Below, in pieces: positions 9,476 to 18,695 of a stretch of DNA of 64,000 nt. The notes beneath the pieces are model-generated. The model was given only the letters and a program-made list of their open reading frames with translations. It searched no databases and was not told where the DNA came from. Where the stretch lies: positions 1,922,001 to 1,986,000 of the forward strand of contig NZ_LN879502.1 in NCBI RefSeq assembly GCF_001499655.1, in the 5' to 3' direction. Position 1 is the first letter of the stretch. Each line of letters opens with the position of its first letter. A program made the translations under genes and the position numbers. The stretch comes from Candidatus Protochlamydia naegleriophila. Its GTDB lineage: Bacteria; Chlamydiota; Chlamydiia; Chlamydiales; Parachlamydiaceae.

Positions 9476-10019
9476 CAAACCTTTCGAACTTCCAACTATC
9501 GAAGAAAGCACCCTAATTTTCGAAGAATCGCTCATCAAAATACAACGCGACACGCTTAAGCTCAAAGATAGCCCTCCTTATCGCTACTATTCTCTGCTCA
9601 CTCCCCCTTACGCTGTAGTCATTCTGGCCCTTACGCACAACGGAACTTACGTCCTAAATGAAGAGTATCGCCATCCCACTAAAAGAATTTTACTGAGCTG
9701 CCCAGGTGGTTTTTTAAACGATGAGAAAGAAGACCCTATCGAAGCTGCAAAAAGAGAGCTGGAAGAAGAGACGGGATTTCATGCCGAAACCTTTACCCTC
9801 ATCGGCAGTGCCTACCCTTACGCAGGCATAAGCAGACAAAAGACTTTTTACGTCAAAGCCACAGGAACCGTTTTAACAACCTCCCCCTCCTTAGAACCAT
9901 CAGAAATCATCCGCACACGCTTAATCACACCGCAACAACTCAATCAAACCATGGCTGAATTCGAGCTCGATGGAACCTTATGCACAGCCCTGTTTTTCAA
10001 TGCTCGACATCACTCTTAG
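9465..10019 (+). CDS. Nudix hydrolase, ADP-ribose pyrophosphatase type
   Basis: Nudix enzymes cleave nucleoside diphosphates linked to another moiety, such as ADP-ribose. The Nudix box is seen as GGF(x5)E(x7)RELEEETGF, with one extra residue between the glycine pair and the first Glu. It is preceded by LNEEYRHPTKR, typical of the ADP-ribose pyrophosphatase group. I chose the ATG at 9465, which overlaps the last 11 bases of pknD, instead of an earlier ATG at 9414 that would overlap by 62 bases. The overlap suggests translational coupling to pknD. The product is 184 residues, normal for the family. Confidence 0.85.
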   Translation: MLANKPFELPTIEESTLIFEESLIKIQRDTLKLKDSPPYRYYSLLTPPYAVVILALTHNGTYVLNEEYRHPTKRILLSCPGGFLNDEKEDPIEAAKRELEEETGFHAETFTLIGSAYPYAGISRQKTFYVKATGTVLTTSPSLEPSEIIRTRLITPQQLNQTMAEFELDGTLCTALFFNARHHS

Positions 10020-10256
10020 CTACAAAAACTCTACGTCTTAGCACTTCATCTGCATCTTTTTTTAAGACTCAAGACATACTCCTGTTTGCAAAAGTCCGCC
10101 AATCCAATTACTCAATCCTACTAATTGATTATCGGACAAGTTAACGTCTTATTTTGAGGATACCGTCCCTATTAAATTCGACCACATTCATTTAATAAAT
10201 TCTTTAAATTAAATTAAAATAAACAACCTAAAATGGACCATTAATAACTAAAAACA

Positions 10257-10264
10257 AAAAAAAC
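10257..10264. repeat. target site duplication, left copy
   Basis: AAAAAAAC directly precedes the left inverted repeat and is repeated directly after the right inverted repeat at 11093-11100. Eight bases is within the range known for the IS1 family. Confidence 0.75.
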
Positions 10265-10286
10265 GGTAGTCCTAAAGATGTAATGC
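10265..10286 (+). repeat. left terminal inverted repeat of the IS element
   Basis: It begins GGTAGTCCTAAAG and ends TAATGC. Its reverse complement matches 11071-11092 with a single mismatch. The transposase stop codon (10272-10274) lies inside it. Confidence 0.9.
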
Positions 10287-10999
10287 TCGCCTTTGATTGT
10301 AGTCACAAATAAAATATTTTAGCATACCTATATGGTTTGCTAGTTTTTTCGAAAAAGAAAGAGTCTTTCTCACCAGTCGAGAGCATCTTTGTCTGAGGGT
10401 ATTATTAAATCTTTCAATGTAGCTTGTTTTACCTGATTCTTTTCCAACCGGTCGATGTTGAAGCCATGGAATGGTTTCATAGTAAACAGAGAACTTATCT
10501 GTATAAAAGATGGCTTTTTTTTTAAGTCTTCGGGCAATTTTTCTAATAAGCATTCAGCTGCTTGTCTTGTTCGCTTACCAACATGCATTGCCAAAACCTG
10601 CCGAGTTTTGGAATGAAAAACAAGCCATAACCACTGCTGATTATCTTTTTTTTTAACATAACTCCATTGCTCATCTAACTCAACAAAAGCCACTTCAAGC
10701 TCATCAGCACAGGTTACCGTCGCATTCAGATCACCCGGGAGTTCTTTGATAATTTCATTAATAAATTGCAAAAGCCATGGCATGCTCACATTAAAAATTC
10801 GGCAGACCCCCTCAAGAGAAACTCGTTCGAGAAGTGCTTGGCGAATCAACGATCTCTTCTCTTCATTAATTATTTTCTGCTGAGGATCAAGGACAAACTG
10901 TCGTCCACAAGCAAGGCATTGGTGATTTTGCTTTCCGTTGTGAATATGACCATTTTTTTTGATCGATGTTGAAGAGCAAGCTGGACATTCTAGAAGCAT
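10272..10999 (-). CDS. IS1-like transposase, two frames joined by a -1 shift
   Basis: The first frame (10999 to 10370) starts with a zinc-finger region (CPACSS...CLACGRQF), a helix-turn-helix-like stretch and the first catalytic Asp (VELDEQWSYV). The second frame (to 10272) contains FYTDKFSVYYE with the second Asp and SYIERFNNTLRQRCSRLVRKT with the Glu. The frames join cleanly if one base is re-read at nine A's (minus strand of 10515-10523), giving DLKKKAIFYTD. Such A-runs are classic -1 slippage sites, so the shift may be programmed; it could equally be an inactivating indel. In classical IS1 the shift lies between InsA and InsB, earlier than here. AGGA precedes the ATG. Confidence 0.85.
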
Positions 11000-11070
11000 T
11001 GTTTTCCTGGGTTATAAACCAAAGACGAAAACCCAAACGACATCAAAAAGTCAAAGGAAATCTTTTCTCA

Positions 11071-11092
11071 GCATTACATGTTTAGGACTACC
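11071..11092 (-). repeat. right terminal inverted repeat of the IS element
   Basis: Begins GCATTACATG and ends GGACTACC, the near-exact inverted copy of 10265-10286. Confidence 0.9.
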
Positions 11093-11100
11093 AAAAAAAC
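11093..11100. repeat. target site duplication, right copy
   Basis: AAAAAAAC follows the right inverted repeat and repeats the 8 bases at 10257-10264. The next bases, GAGGG, are the ribosome binding site of the gene at 11111. Confidence 0.75.
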
Positions 11101-11110
11101 GAGGGATAAA

Positions 11111-11545
11111 ATGCTTAATGCTTGTACAGCTATTTACCAAGGTGTGCTTGAGTGGAGCGAAGAGCTCAAGGATTCGGTTGCGGACCATGTCGATCAGCAT
11201 TGGGATTACTATGTCAAGGAACGTGCCGTTCTTCATTCCCTACCGATTACAGTTATCAGTACAGTCGCTTTTGCAGCTTTATTTTCCTCGACAAGTTTAT
11301 CAACAGCTGCTCTTTACGGTGTCGTTTACAGTGTGGTTTTTACACCCATGGTAGAAATCGCCCGCCAGCAGATTGACCTCGACCTCAAAAAAAGCAGTGT
11401 TATTTTAGGGATTTCGTATGCAGTCACAACGGCTTTTATCAATACCGTTTGCAAAACGCACATGAATTATCAAGTCGCCATTCCCCTTGCTCTCGCAGCC
11501 TTTGGAGGACAAATCGTACGCATCTGTTTTATGGACAGAGACTAG
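11111..11545 (+). CDS. small multi-spanning membrane protein
   Basis: The product has 144 residues: about 45 polar, acidic residues, then about four hydrophobic helices (IPLALAAFGGQIVRICF at the end). I chose the ATG at 11111 because GAGGG lies 5 bases upstream. A longer frame from 11078 would start inside the IS inverted repeat and is an artefact of the insertion. The neighbour at 11660 has a similar polar-head plus four-helix layout and a similar GGQI(L/V) motif near the third or fourth helix, so the two may be diverged paralogues. Function unknown. Its native promoter has been displaced 836 bp upstream by the IS element. Confidence 0.75.
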   Translation: MLNACTAIYQGVLEWSEELKDSVADHVDQHWDYYVKERAVLHSLPITVISTVAFAALFSSTSLSTAALYGVVYSVVFTPMVEIARQQIDLDLKKSSVILGISYAVTTAFINTVCKTHMNYQVAIPLALAAFGGQIVRICFMDRD

Positions 11546-11659
11546 CCTTGATTTCAGAGCAACACTTTGCTATAGATTTTTTTAATCATTCCCGTGCTAA
11601 CGCTTAAGCTTAATATAATCGAGCGCGTGGGTGGATTACCCCTCTGAACAAGGATTACT

Positions 11660-12100
11660 ATGCGTCTGCAACAATTCTCTCAAGAATTAGACGAGCTGAC
11701 TCGCCCTGCTCATTCGCATCACTTTAAATTTCAGCTAGCTCTTTTCTCCACAATAACTTATCTCAGCACAGCTCTTTTAACATCCATTTCGCCTCTTTCG
11801 AGCGCCATTTTCGTCTCCTTAGCTCTTAGCATTAGCCACTTGGTTGCTCCTCTTTTTGCCGCTTGGCTAGAAGAAAACCGAGCGATTCCACTCGTCCCAT
11901 TAGGCGGACAAATTCTTCAGCTTTCCCTCTCTCTTATACTAGCCAAAGGAATTGGCTCCCTGGCTGGTTACCATTTAACCAATACGCAAATATCGCACGT
12001 TGGCATACTCTTCCTCCTGACCCTAAGCGTCATTCATTTTGCCCTTTATCATTTCCGCCTCTATTTACAGCATCCAGCCGCCCATTCCCACCCTAATTAG
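11660..12100 (+). CDS. small multi-spanning membrane protein
   Basis: A 146-residue protein. A polar head of about 22 residues with the sequence RPAHSHHF is followed by four hydrophobic helices and a short tail ending HPAAHSHPN. The GGQILQLSLSL stretch resembles GGQIVRICF of the preceding gene. AAGGA lies about 9 bases upstream of the ATG. I recognise no family. Paired hydrophobic helices of this kind occur in chlamydial inclusion-membrane proteins, but the helices here span most of the protein, so an ordinary inner-membrane protein is as likely. Confidence 0.7.
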   Translation: MRLQQFSQELDELTRPAHSHHFKFQLALFSTITYLSTALLTSISPLSSAIFVSLALSISHLVAPLFAAWLEENRAIPLVPLGGQILQLSLSLILAKGIGSLAGYHLTNTQISHVGILFLLTLSVIHFALYHFRLYLQHPAAHSHPN

Positions 12101-12254
12101 TAAAGAAATTCGTGCAGGCAAACCAAGATACATTTTCTAATTGAGCTTTCGCCTTTTTTATAAGTATATGAACAAGAGCTCGCATGGAAAAGTTGCACCA
12201 GCAATACCCGCTGTGATAAACTATCCAGCAACTATATGAATGCTTAGGAGAATC

Positions 12255-15110
12255 ATGGCCGACTTACAAAAAGCTTATGAAGCAAAAACAATCGATGCAA
12301 AGTGGTATCAATTCTGGGAAGGGCGTGGCTATTTTAAGGCCGATCCCCACTCACCCAAGCCAGCTTACTGCATTGTTATCCCCCCTCCCAATGTAACAGG
12401 GGTCTTACACATGGGGCACGCATTAGTCAATACTTTGCAGGATATTTTGATTCGTTGGAAGCGGATGCTCGGATTCGAAACCCTATGGGTTCCAGGAACC
12501 GACCACGCCGGAATAGCTACGCAAATGGTCGTTGAAAGGCATTTAATTAAAACGCAAGGAAAGAAGAGAAAAGACTTTTCTCGCGAAGAGTTTTTGGAAC
12601 ACGTATGGACATGGAAAGAAAAAAGCGAAACACGCATTATAGAACAGCTCAAGCGGCTTGGAAGCTCCTGTGACTGGTCTAGATTGCGCTTCACAATGGA
12701 TGAAAACAATAGCCGCGCTGTCCGCACAATGTTCAAGAAATTGTTCGATGCCGGTCTCATTTACCGTGGAGACTACCTTGTTAACTGGGATCCCGTCACT
12801 CAAACGGCTTTAGCTGACGACGAAGTCGAATATGAAGAAAAACAGTCCTTTTTATGGCACTTTAAATACCCCTTAGCAGATGGATCGGGCTTCATTCACA
12901 TCGCCACCACACGTCCGGAAACAATGCTCGGTGATACAGCCGTTGCTGTCTCTCCTAACGATGAACGCTACACTGGCTTAGTGGGTAAACAGGTGATGCT
13001 TCCTCTCATGAATCGCCCCATCTCCATCATCGCCGATCACCACGTTGACCCAGCTTTTGGGACCGGTATGGTCAAAATTACGCCAGCTCATGATCCAAAC
13101 GACTATCAAATGGGTCTCAACCATCACTTGCCATTTATCAACATCATGACACCTGACGGTAAAATCAATGCCAATGGAGGACAATTCGAAGGCATGTCCA
13201 TGGCAGAGGCCAGAGAGGCTGTCATCGAAAGCATGAAAGAATTAGGGCTACTTGAAAAGGTTGAACCCCATGTCAATCGCATCGGTGTTTCTTATCGATC
13301 AAAAGCCATCATCGAACCCTACCTATCTAAACAGTGGTTTGTTCGCATGGATGGATTTGCCAAAAAACTGCGCGAAATCGTCCAGAATGGGGAAGTCAAA
13401 CTTATTCCTTCCCACTGGGAAAATACCTATTTTCACTGGATTGATAACCTTCGTGACTGGTGCATCAGTCGGCAGCTCTGGTGGGGACACCGCATTCCCA
13501 TTTGGTATCACAAAGATGATCCAACACGCCTCATTTGCCACGACAGCCTAGACCTGCCTGAAGAAGTAAAACAAGCACCTGATGAATGGATTCAAGATAC
13601 TGACGTCTTAGACACATGGTTTTCATCGGCTCTATGGCCATTTGCGACTCTTGGATGGCCCGAGAAGACTCCGGAACTAGAAAAATTTTATCCCAACTCT
13701 GTACTCGTCACAGGCCACGACATTTTATTTTTCTGGGTCGCACGCATGATTTTGATGGGAGACTACGCTATGGACAAGCCTCCCTTCCCAGAAACATTCT
13801 TACACGGCCTCATCTACGGAAAGTCCTACTGGCGCCAGCATTCAGATGGCGGTATTCTCTATGCCAGCGAACAAGAGCGATTGGACTACGACCTGGGCAA
13901 GCCCATACCTAAAGATGTTTTTTCAAAATGGGAAAAAATGTCCAAATCCAAAGGAAACATCATCGATCCACTCGAAATGATCGATCAATACGGCACGGAC
14001 GCCGTCCGTATGGCCCTTTGCGCAAGCGCTACACAAGCGCGTCAAATCGATTTAGACCGCCGCCGATTCGAAGAATTTAAAAACTTCGCCAATAAAATTT
14101 GGAACGGCGCTCGCTTTGTACTTATGAATTTAGATGGTGATGAGCAGCAGGGAACCTTGCCATTGACAGCAGAAGCCTTTTCACAAGGACTCGACGAGTC
14201 GCTCTTCTCCTTAGAAGACCGCTGGATCCTCTCTACATTGAACCGTACAGTCAAGAGCGTTAACCATCACCTCCAGCACTATCAGTTCGATCAAGCCGCA
14301 ACCGAAGCCTACGACTTTTTCTGGAAAGAGTTCTGCGCTTACTATGTCGAAATTGTCAAACCCGTTTTATTTGGAAAAACAGGCTCGGCGCAAGAGCGGA
14401 TCAATAAGCAAAAACTCCTTGTCATTGTTCTCTGCCAAGCCATTCGCTTGATTCATCCAATGGCTCCTTTTATCACAGAAGAGCTTTTCCATATCCTAAA
14501 AGAGCGCTTGGCAGGTTTGGAAGAGGTTGAAGAGAGCGATCCCTACACAAAGGAATGCATTCAAGCCTTACAAAGCACAGCCTGCTTAGTTGCGCCCTAC
14601 CCTCGAGTCATCAGACCCGAAGACAGCAATGAACAGATTGACCAAACTTTTGCCCTGATGGAACAGATGGTCTATACCATCCGCAATATCCGTGGCGAAA
14701 TGAAACTATCACCAGGCGTTGCAACGGATGTTTATATCATTGGACAATCCGATGATCCGGAATGGCAAACTGTCAAAGAAAACACGGCCCTCATTGCAGC
14801 CCTCGTACGTACCCAAAGAATCGAAGTGCAGTCGCAAGAATCGCCGATCGGCTTTGCCTGTACGGGTGTTTTCCATGCCCTAAAGATCCAGCTTCCCTTG
14901 CCAGAAGAGATGCTCAAACAAGAAAAAGTCCGCTTAAGCAAAGAACAGGAAAAATTACAGGCATCTTTAGAAAAACTAAAAACACAGCTCGCAAATCCTG
15001 ATTTCGTCAACAGAGCCCCGGCTCAATTGATCGAAAAACTCCAGCAGCAAGTCTCTCAGGGAGAAGTCGAACTCCAAGAAATTAAACATAAATTGTCCAC
15101 TCTCCCCTAA
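12255..15110 (+). CDS. valS: valyl-tRNA synthetase
   Basis: ValS charges tRNA-Val with valine. The class I signatures are present: HMGH at residues 52-55 within PPPNVTGVLHMGHAL, and KMSKS at 561-565. The editing domain (ATTRPETMLGDTAVAV) and a C-terminal coiled coil (EKVRLSKEQEKLQASLEKLKTQ) are also seen, the latter characteristic of ValS. The product is 951 residues, the usual length. I prefer the ATG at 12255 over 12240 because AGGAG (12246-12250) lies just before it and the protein then begins MADLQKAYE. The gene is followed by a strong terminator. Its position downstream of pknD matches other chlamydiae. Confidence 0.97.
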   Translation: MADLQKAYEAKTIDAKWYQFWEGRGYFKADPHSPKPAYCIVIPPPNVTGVLHMGHALVNTLQDILIRWKRMLGFETLWVPGTDHAGIATQMVVERHLIKTQGKKRKDFSREEFLEHVWTWKEKSETRIIEQLKRLGSSCDWSRLRFTMDENNSRAVRTMFKKLFDAGLIYRGDYLVNWDPVTQTALADDEVEYEEKQSFLWHFKYPLADGSGFIHIATTRPETMLGDTAVAVSPNDERYTGLVGKQVMLPLMNRPISIIADHHVDPAFGTGMVKITPAHDPNDYQMGLNHHLPFINIMTPDGKINANGGQFEGMSMAEAREAVIESMKELGLLEKVEPHVNRIGVSYRSKAIIEPYLSKQWFVRMDGFAKKLREIVQNGEVKLIPSHWENTYFHWIDNLRDWCISRQLWWGHRIPIWYHKDDPTRLICHDSLDLPEEVKQAPDEWIQDTDVLDTWFSSALWPFATLGWPEKTPELEKFYPNSVLVTGHDILFFWVARMILMGDYAMDKPPFPETFLHGLIYGKSYWRQHSDGGILYASEQERLDYDLGKPIPKDVFSKWEKMSKSKGNIIDPLEMIDQYGTDAVRMALCASATQARQIDLDRRRFEEFKNFANKIWNGARFVLMNLDGDEQQGTLPLTAEAFSQGLDESLFSLEDRWILSTLNRTVKSVNHHLQHYQFDQAATEAYDFFWKEFCAYYVEIVKPVLFGKTGSAQERINKQKLLVIVLCQAIRLIHPMAPFITEELFHILKERLAGLEEVEESDPYTKECIQALQSTACLVAPYPRVIRPEDSNEQIDQTFALMEQMVYTIRNIRGEMKLSPGVATDVYIIGQSDDPEWQTVKENTALIAALVRTQRIEVQSQESPIGFACTGVFHALKIQLPLPEEMLKQEKVRLSKEQEKLQASLEKLKTQLANPDFVNRAPAQLIEKLQQQVSQGEVELQEIKHKLSTLP

Positions 15111-15122
15111 TTATCATCGAGA

Positions 15123-15160
15123 GGAAGGAAAATCAATGCTGATTTTCCTTCCGCCTTTTT
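15123..15160 (+). terminator. intrinsic terminator of valS
   Basis: Perfect 13-bp stem (GGAAGGAAAATCA / TGATTTTCCTTCC) with loop ATGC, then GCCTTTTT, starting 12 bases after the valS stop codon. Confidence 0.9.
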
Positions 15161-15259
15161 CCTGCTTCCCAGCTATTATCTCCCCTTGTCCCTATCTTTA
15201 TTCCATCCAAATACCCATCCTGTTTAATTTAAGATAAATAACAAAATCGATGATTTATC

Positions 15260-16330
15260 ATGCTAGATTCCATTCCACTTAATTATTTCGATAAACCACT
15301 TTTTCAAATTGAAGTAAAAAGTGGAGCCATTCAATTAATCTCTGACAAACAAATCTTTAAAGTTAAATTATTTGATCACAACCACGCCAATTTAGTGCAA
15401 AGGGAGCAGAGTACTTCGGTTCTTGAAACACATGCGGAACGCATTAGAACATTAGTCGAACAGCTTATTCAAGCCCAGCATATAAACCTTGCGACTGGCG
15501 AGATTAAATCGCTAAAAATAGCCCTGCATGAAGCCCCCGAGGTACAAATCGCCGTCCAGCAACAAGAGCACTCGACAGAAAAAATGATAATTGTCAGTGC
15601 CGAGATTTTTAAAGGGCTGCGTTCCTCTTTTTCCAACTCGGCAAAATCCGAACGCCCCATTTTCATTGAAATGCACGATGCCACCCCAGGCACAACACTC
15701 AATCACATTAAAATGGTATTCAATGACTTGAAAGGGGTGTTTTTGAGCGAGAGTTCCAGCGTAAAACGCAATATAATGAAAGACTTCAAACAGGTTTTTA
15801 CCCACGCGACTCCATCCACACAAACATCTATTTTAAAGCGATTCAATCGCATGACTGGGGAAGAGCGCTATTTAGCTCACTATCTAAGGGACAAGATCGA
15901 TTGGACTGGGTTAGATCAAGATAAAGTGATTACGGAGATCCTGTGTGGAGCATATGTGATGTTTGAAGATGACGGACAACTATATCAAGACTGGAAAACA
16001 GCTTTGGAAGACAAACAAAGCCGCCACTCCTCTCATCAATCGGATGGCTTTACACAGTATTCCATACAAGGTGAAGCCATTAAAGAGTTGCTTTTCTCGC
16101 AAAAAATTGTAAAGACAGATGATGGATCAACCAGAACCGTTAGCTGGTGTCAATGTGAGCGCTACAATCTGCAGGTTGGTGAATTTTTCCAGCATATGGG
16201 CACATGGTTCCTTTATAAAATGAGAAGAAAAAATCAAGGTCCCTTAGGAGAATCTATCCATACAGAACATAATAACCCCTTGATTCTACGCTTTAAAAAA
16301 ACAGATTTTCAAACCAGCTCTCTTCATTAA
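15260..16330 (+). CDS. hypothetical protein, possible effector
   Basis: This 356-residue soluble protein has no signal peptide or membrane segment, and I do not recognise it. It shows an N-terminal beta-rich part, a helical middle (about 185-250: SILKRFNRMTGEERYLAHYLRDKIDWTG) and a Cys/aromatic-rich part near 300 (VSWCQCERYNLQVGEFFQHMGTWFLYKM). The C-terminus is basic and polar. It is a single gene between terminators and an AT-rich gap. The lack of known domains and the isolated position are common for lineage-specific host-interaction proteins; this is inference only. Confidence 0.65.
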   Translation: MLDSIPLNYFDKPLFQIEVKSGAIQLISDKQIFKVKLFDHNHANLVQREQSTSVLETHAERIRTLVEQLIQAQHINLATGEIKSLKIALHEAPEVQIAVQQQEHSTEKMIIVSAEIFKGLRSSFSNSAKSERPIFIEMHDATPGTTLNHIKMVFNDLKGVFLSESSSVKRNIMKDFKQVFTHATPSTQTSILKRFNRMTGEERYLAHYLRDKIDWTGLDQDKVITEILCGAYVMFEDDGQLYQDWKTALEDKQSRHSSHQSDGFTQYSIQGEAIKELLFSQKIVKTDDGSTRTVSWCQCERYNLQVGEFFQHMGTWFLYKMRRKNQGPLGESIHTEHNNPLILRFKKTDFQTSSLH

Positions 16331-16620
16331 AGAATTTTTGCATCCTGAGTTGAAATGCAATCGCCTGAAAACCACGCAAAACCTTTCACATGCACATCTC
16401 GATAATATTTGTCAGATAGCCTCCAAAATTCCAATATAAATGCAGTTCATCACCCACCATCAATTTCCTCATTTGCAAGCCTCATTCTTTTAACTGTTAC
16501 GAACTTAGCAAACAGTCGAAAGATTCAAAAAAACATTTACTTCACCTTTATTCTTCGAATCCCTAGAATCCCAAATTTTATTTAAATAAATAACTTACAC
16601 AACACTTATTCTTTCACTAT

Positions 16621-18594
16621 ATGAGCATTTCCTGTGAATTAAACTTTATCAATAGGATCTATTGCGAACTCAATCATTGTTTAAAATGCCCCTATGCAGA
16701 ATCTCCATCACGTGCGAGACGCATCGATAGGCTTTCAAACCAAGTGCTAGAGAGATCCATGACCTGGCAAACCGCTGACACTCCCCTGAGGGAATTGAAT
16801 ACTCGATTATTTGAAGTTGCAACTTCTTTAAGATCGATACAGCACCTCTATCATGCGACTCAAAGAATTGCAGCCACCCTCTTTGCTAAAATCCATAAAT
16901 GGCTATTCTATCGCTTTAGTGAGCCGCCGCAAATTCAACTAGTACGGGAGCTGTCAGTCAAACTCGCAAATTTAACCCAAGATATTATTGCGCAAGCGAA
17001 TAGCCCTTTGCCTACTATAGAAGATAAATTTGAGCGTTATACCGCCATATCCAGCCTCCTCAAGTCAATCGAAGAAGTAAAAACTAGAGCCTTAGAAACG
17101 GCACATAAAGTGAATGCCTTCTCTAAATTTCTGCGCTGGATAGGAATAAAAAAGCAGGCTGTTTGGCTCGGAGAGGAGTTTAATCAAATTAAATTCTGCC
17201 TCGAATATACAAAACGAGATTTACAAAACCTCATTATCGAAAAAGGGGTCGAACTCAATTTTGGCTATTTTCAATACTTTTCTGAGTATCTCTATAATCA
17301 AACGACTGAAAAAGAAGATTTTATTTCAAAAAGCCAGTTAATGTGGGCCCAAAAAAAAGCCTATCATCTCATCTCCAGTCAACTGTCAGAAGAACAGCTA
17401 GCAGAGGTTAATCTATCCCAGTTAAATGGCGGCCAATCAAATATCTCTTTAGGCATGACCAAAGCTATCATCGTCGAATTGTTTGGTGATACAATGCCGT
17501 TTCTGGTCAATCAGTTAGACAATGCGATGGTCACAGCAGCTAATTTAGAAAGAGGAGGAGCTTTCACGGTTAATTCAGGCCCTATAGCGAATGAAGAATG
17601 CTTTCATTCAATCTGCCAGTTTATTCCCATCATCAAAGCCTTTGAACAAAAAAAACAGGACTTAATACAGGCAGGAACCTATGTCTATGATCAAGATGTT
17701 ATTCGAAAGTGGTCTGAAAATGCTTCACCTCACTATTCGAAATTGTTCAATGGCGCTTGTGCTGAATATACCAGAAATAAAGAACTTCCCCTTTTGTCGA
17801 TAGAAGTATTTATTAGCTATATCATCCAGGACTTCATGAATAAAAAAAGCATCCTTCAAAAACCTGGCGACTATTTCATCATCCCTTTAAGCTTTCCAAA
17901 TCATTCCATTCTTGTTGAATTCGCAATGGAAGCTGACGAAACCTTCTCTTTATCAGTTTTTAACACAGGCACCGGCATTCAATACCATCTGATAACTGAA
18001 AACGATGATCAAGAAATGCCAACCAGGGCTAAACCACTAAAAATTGGTGGACTGGTCAAAGAAGACTTGTTTAACTTCCACTTTATAGCTGCCCTGGCTG
18101 GCATGAAAATTACCGCTTATATCAATGCCAAGCCCCAGGAAGAAGTTTGCGACTATTTTTACGATCTCTTATACCAATCGATTTTGGAAAACGGTGAGAA
18201 TATCAGCGACAGCTGTCCCGATTATCCCATCCAAAGACGCGGTAGAGCAACATGCAGCTATTCATCTATCGAAGTCTGGCTCCAATCCCGGTTGTCAGAA
18301 GAGCAAATGCAATCCTACCTCCAGGCAACTGTTGAATGTGCCGCAAAAAAACTCAGGCGAGCCAATAAAGGGCATCAAGAGCATCTAAAATCGGATTTGG
18401 AAATCTATTATTTAATGAATATGTTTGACGAGTCTTTAACAGAGGAAGATCAAGAGCACGACGTAGAAGCAATGAAAGAGGAAGTGACTAAAGCAGCCCA
18501 ACAGACAACGATTCTCCTGGAAAATACCGAACGCTTGTGCCTGGAATATAACCTGCCCCTCGAATTTCCCGAAAGGCCCCCTCTTTGCATTTAA
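16621..18594 (+). CDS. large hypothetical protein with a possible cysteine-peptidase-like C-terminal half
   Basis: The product has 657 residues, and I recognise no named family. The N-terminal half is helical. The C-terminal half has a pattern I associate with an uncharacterised group of large proteins in chlamydiae and Legionella: His428 in GDYFIIPLSFPNHSILVEF, Asn448 in FNTGTG with His456 eight residues later, then Gln538 and Cys545 in IQRRGRATCSYSSIEVWL. The order His-Asn ... Gln-Cys would suit a circularly permuted papain-like peptidase. This is an inference from spacing and motif shape, not a demonstrated homology. No signal peptide and no clear ribosome binding site are visible. Confidence 0.65.
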   Translation: MSISCELNFINRIYCELNHCLKCPYAESPSRARRIDRLSNQVLERSMTWQTADTPLRELNTRLFEVATSLRSIQHLYHATQRIAATLFAKIHKWLFYRFSEPPQIQLVRELSVKLANLTQDIIAQANSPLPTIEDKFERYTAISSLLKSIEEVKTRALETAHKVNAFSKFLRWIGIKKQAVWLGEEFNQIKFCLEYTKRDLQNLIIEKGVELNFGYFQYFSEYLYNQTTEKEDFISKSQLMWAQKKAYHLISSQLSEEQLAEVNLSQLNGGQSNISLGMTKAIIVELFGDTMPFLVNQLDNAMVTAANLERGGAFTVNSGPIANEECFHSICQFIPIIKAFEQKKQDLIQAGTYVYDQDVIRKWSENASPHYSKLFNGACAEYTRNKELPLLSIEVFISYIIQDFMNKKSILQKPGDYFIIPLSFPNHSILVEFAMEADETFSLSVFNTGTGIQYHLITENDDQEMPTRAKPLKIGGLVKEDLFNFHFIAALAGMKITAYINAKPQEEVCDYFYDLLYQSILENGENISDSCPDYPIQRRGRATCSYSSIEVWLQSRLSEEQMQSYLQATVECAAKKLRRANKGHQEHLKSDLEIYYLMNMFDESLTEEDQEHDVEAMKEEVTKAAQQTTILLENTERLCLEYNLPLEFPERPPLCI

Positions 18595-18643
18595 CCCTAA
18601 CAGGACTTATCATACGCAGCTGGCACCGCTCCTAAAGCTAAAA

Positions 18644-18688
18644 GAAAGACAAGGTGGCAAGTCATTCATGCTTGCCACCTTGTCTTTC
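18644..18688. terminator. long hairpin between convergent genes
   Basis: A perfect 18-bp stem (GAAAGACAAGGTGGCAAG and its complement) with a 9-base loop lies between the convergent genes ending at 18594 and 18696. There is no long T-run on the plus strand, but TTTT follows shortly on the minus strand. Confidence 0.75.
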
Positions 18689-18695
18689 GACTGAA

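Larger units (their letters stand above)
10265..11092 (-). mobile_element. IS1-family-like insertion sequence, 828 bp
   Basis: The element is bounded by 22-bp terminal inverted repeats that match at 21 of 22 positions (10265-10286 and 11071-11092) and flanked by an 8-bp direct repeat. It carries one transposase region on the minus strand, split by a -1 frameshift at a run of nine A. It sits between the Nudix gene and the membrane-protein gene at 11111. Its right target duplication ends exactly at the Shine-Dalgarno sequence of that gene. Near-perfect ends and target duplication indicate a fairly recent insertion. Confidence 0.9.
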
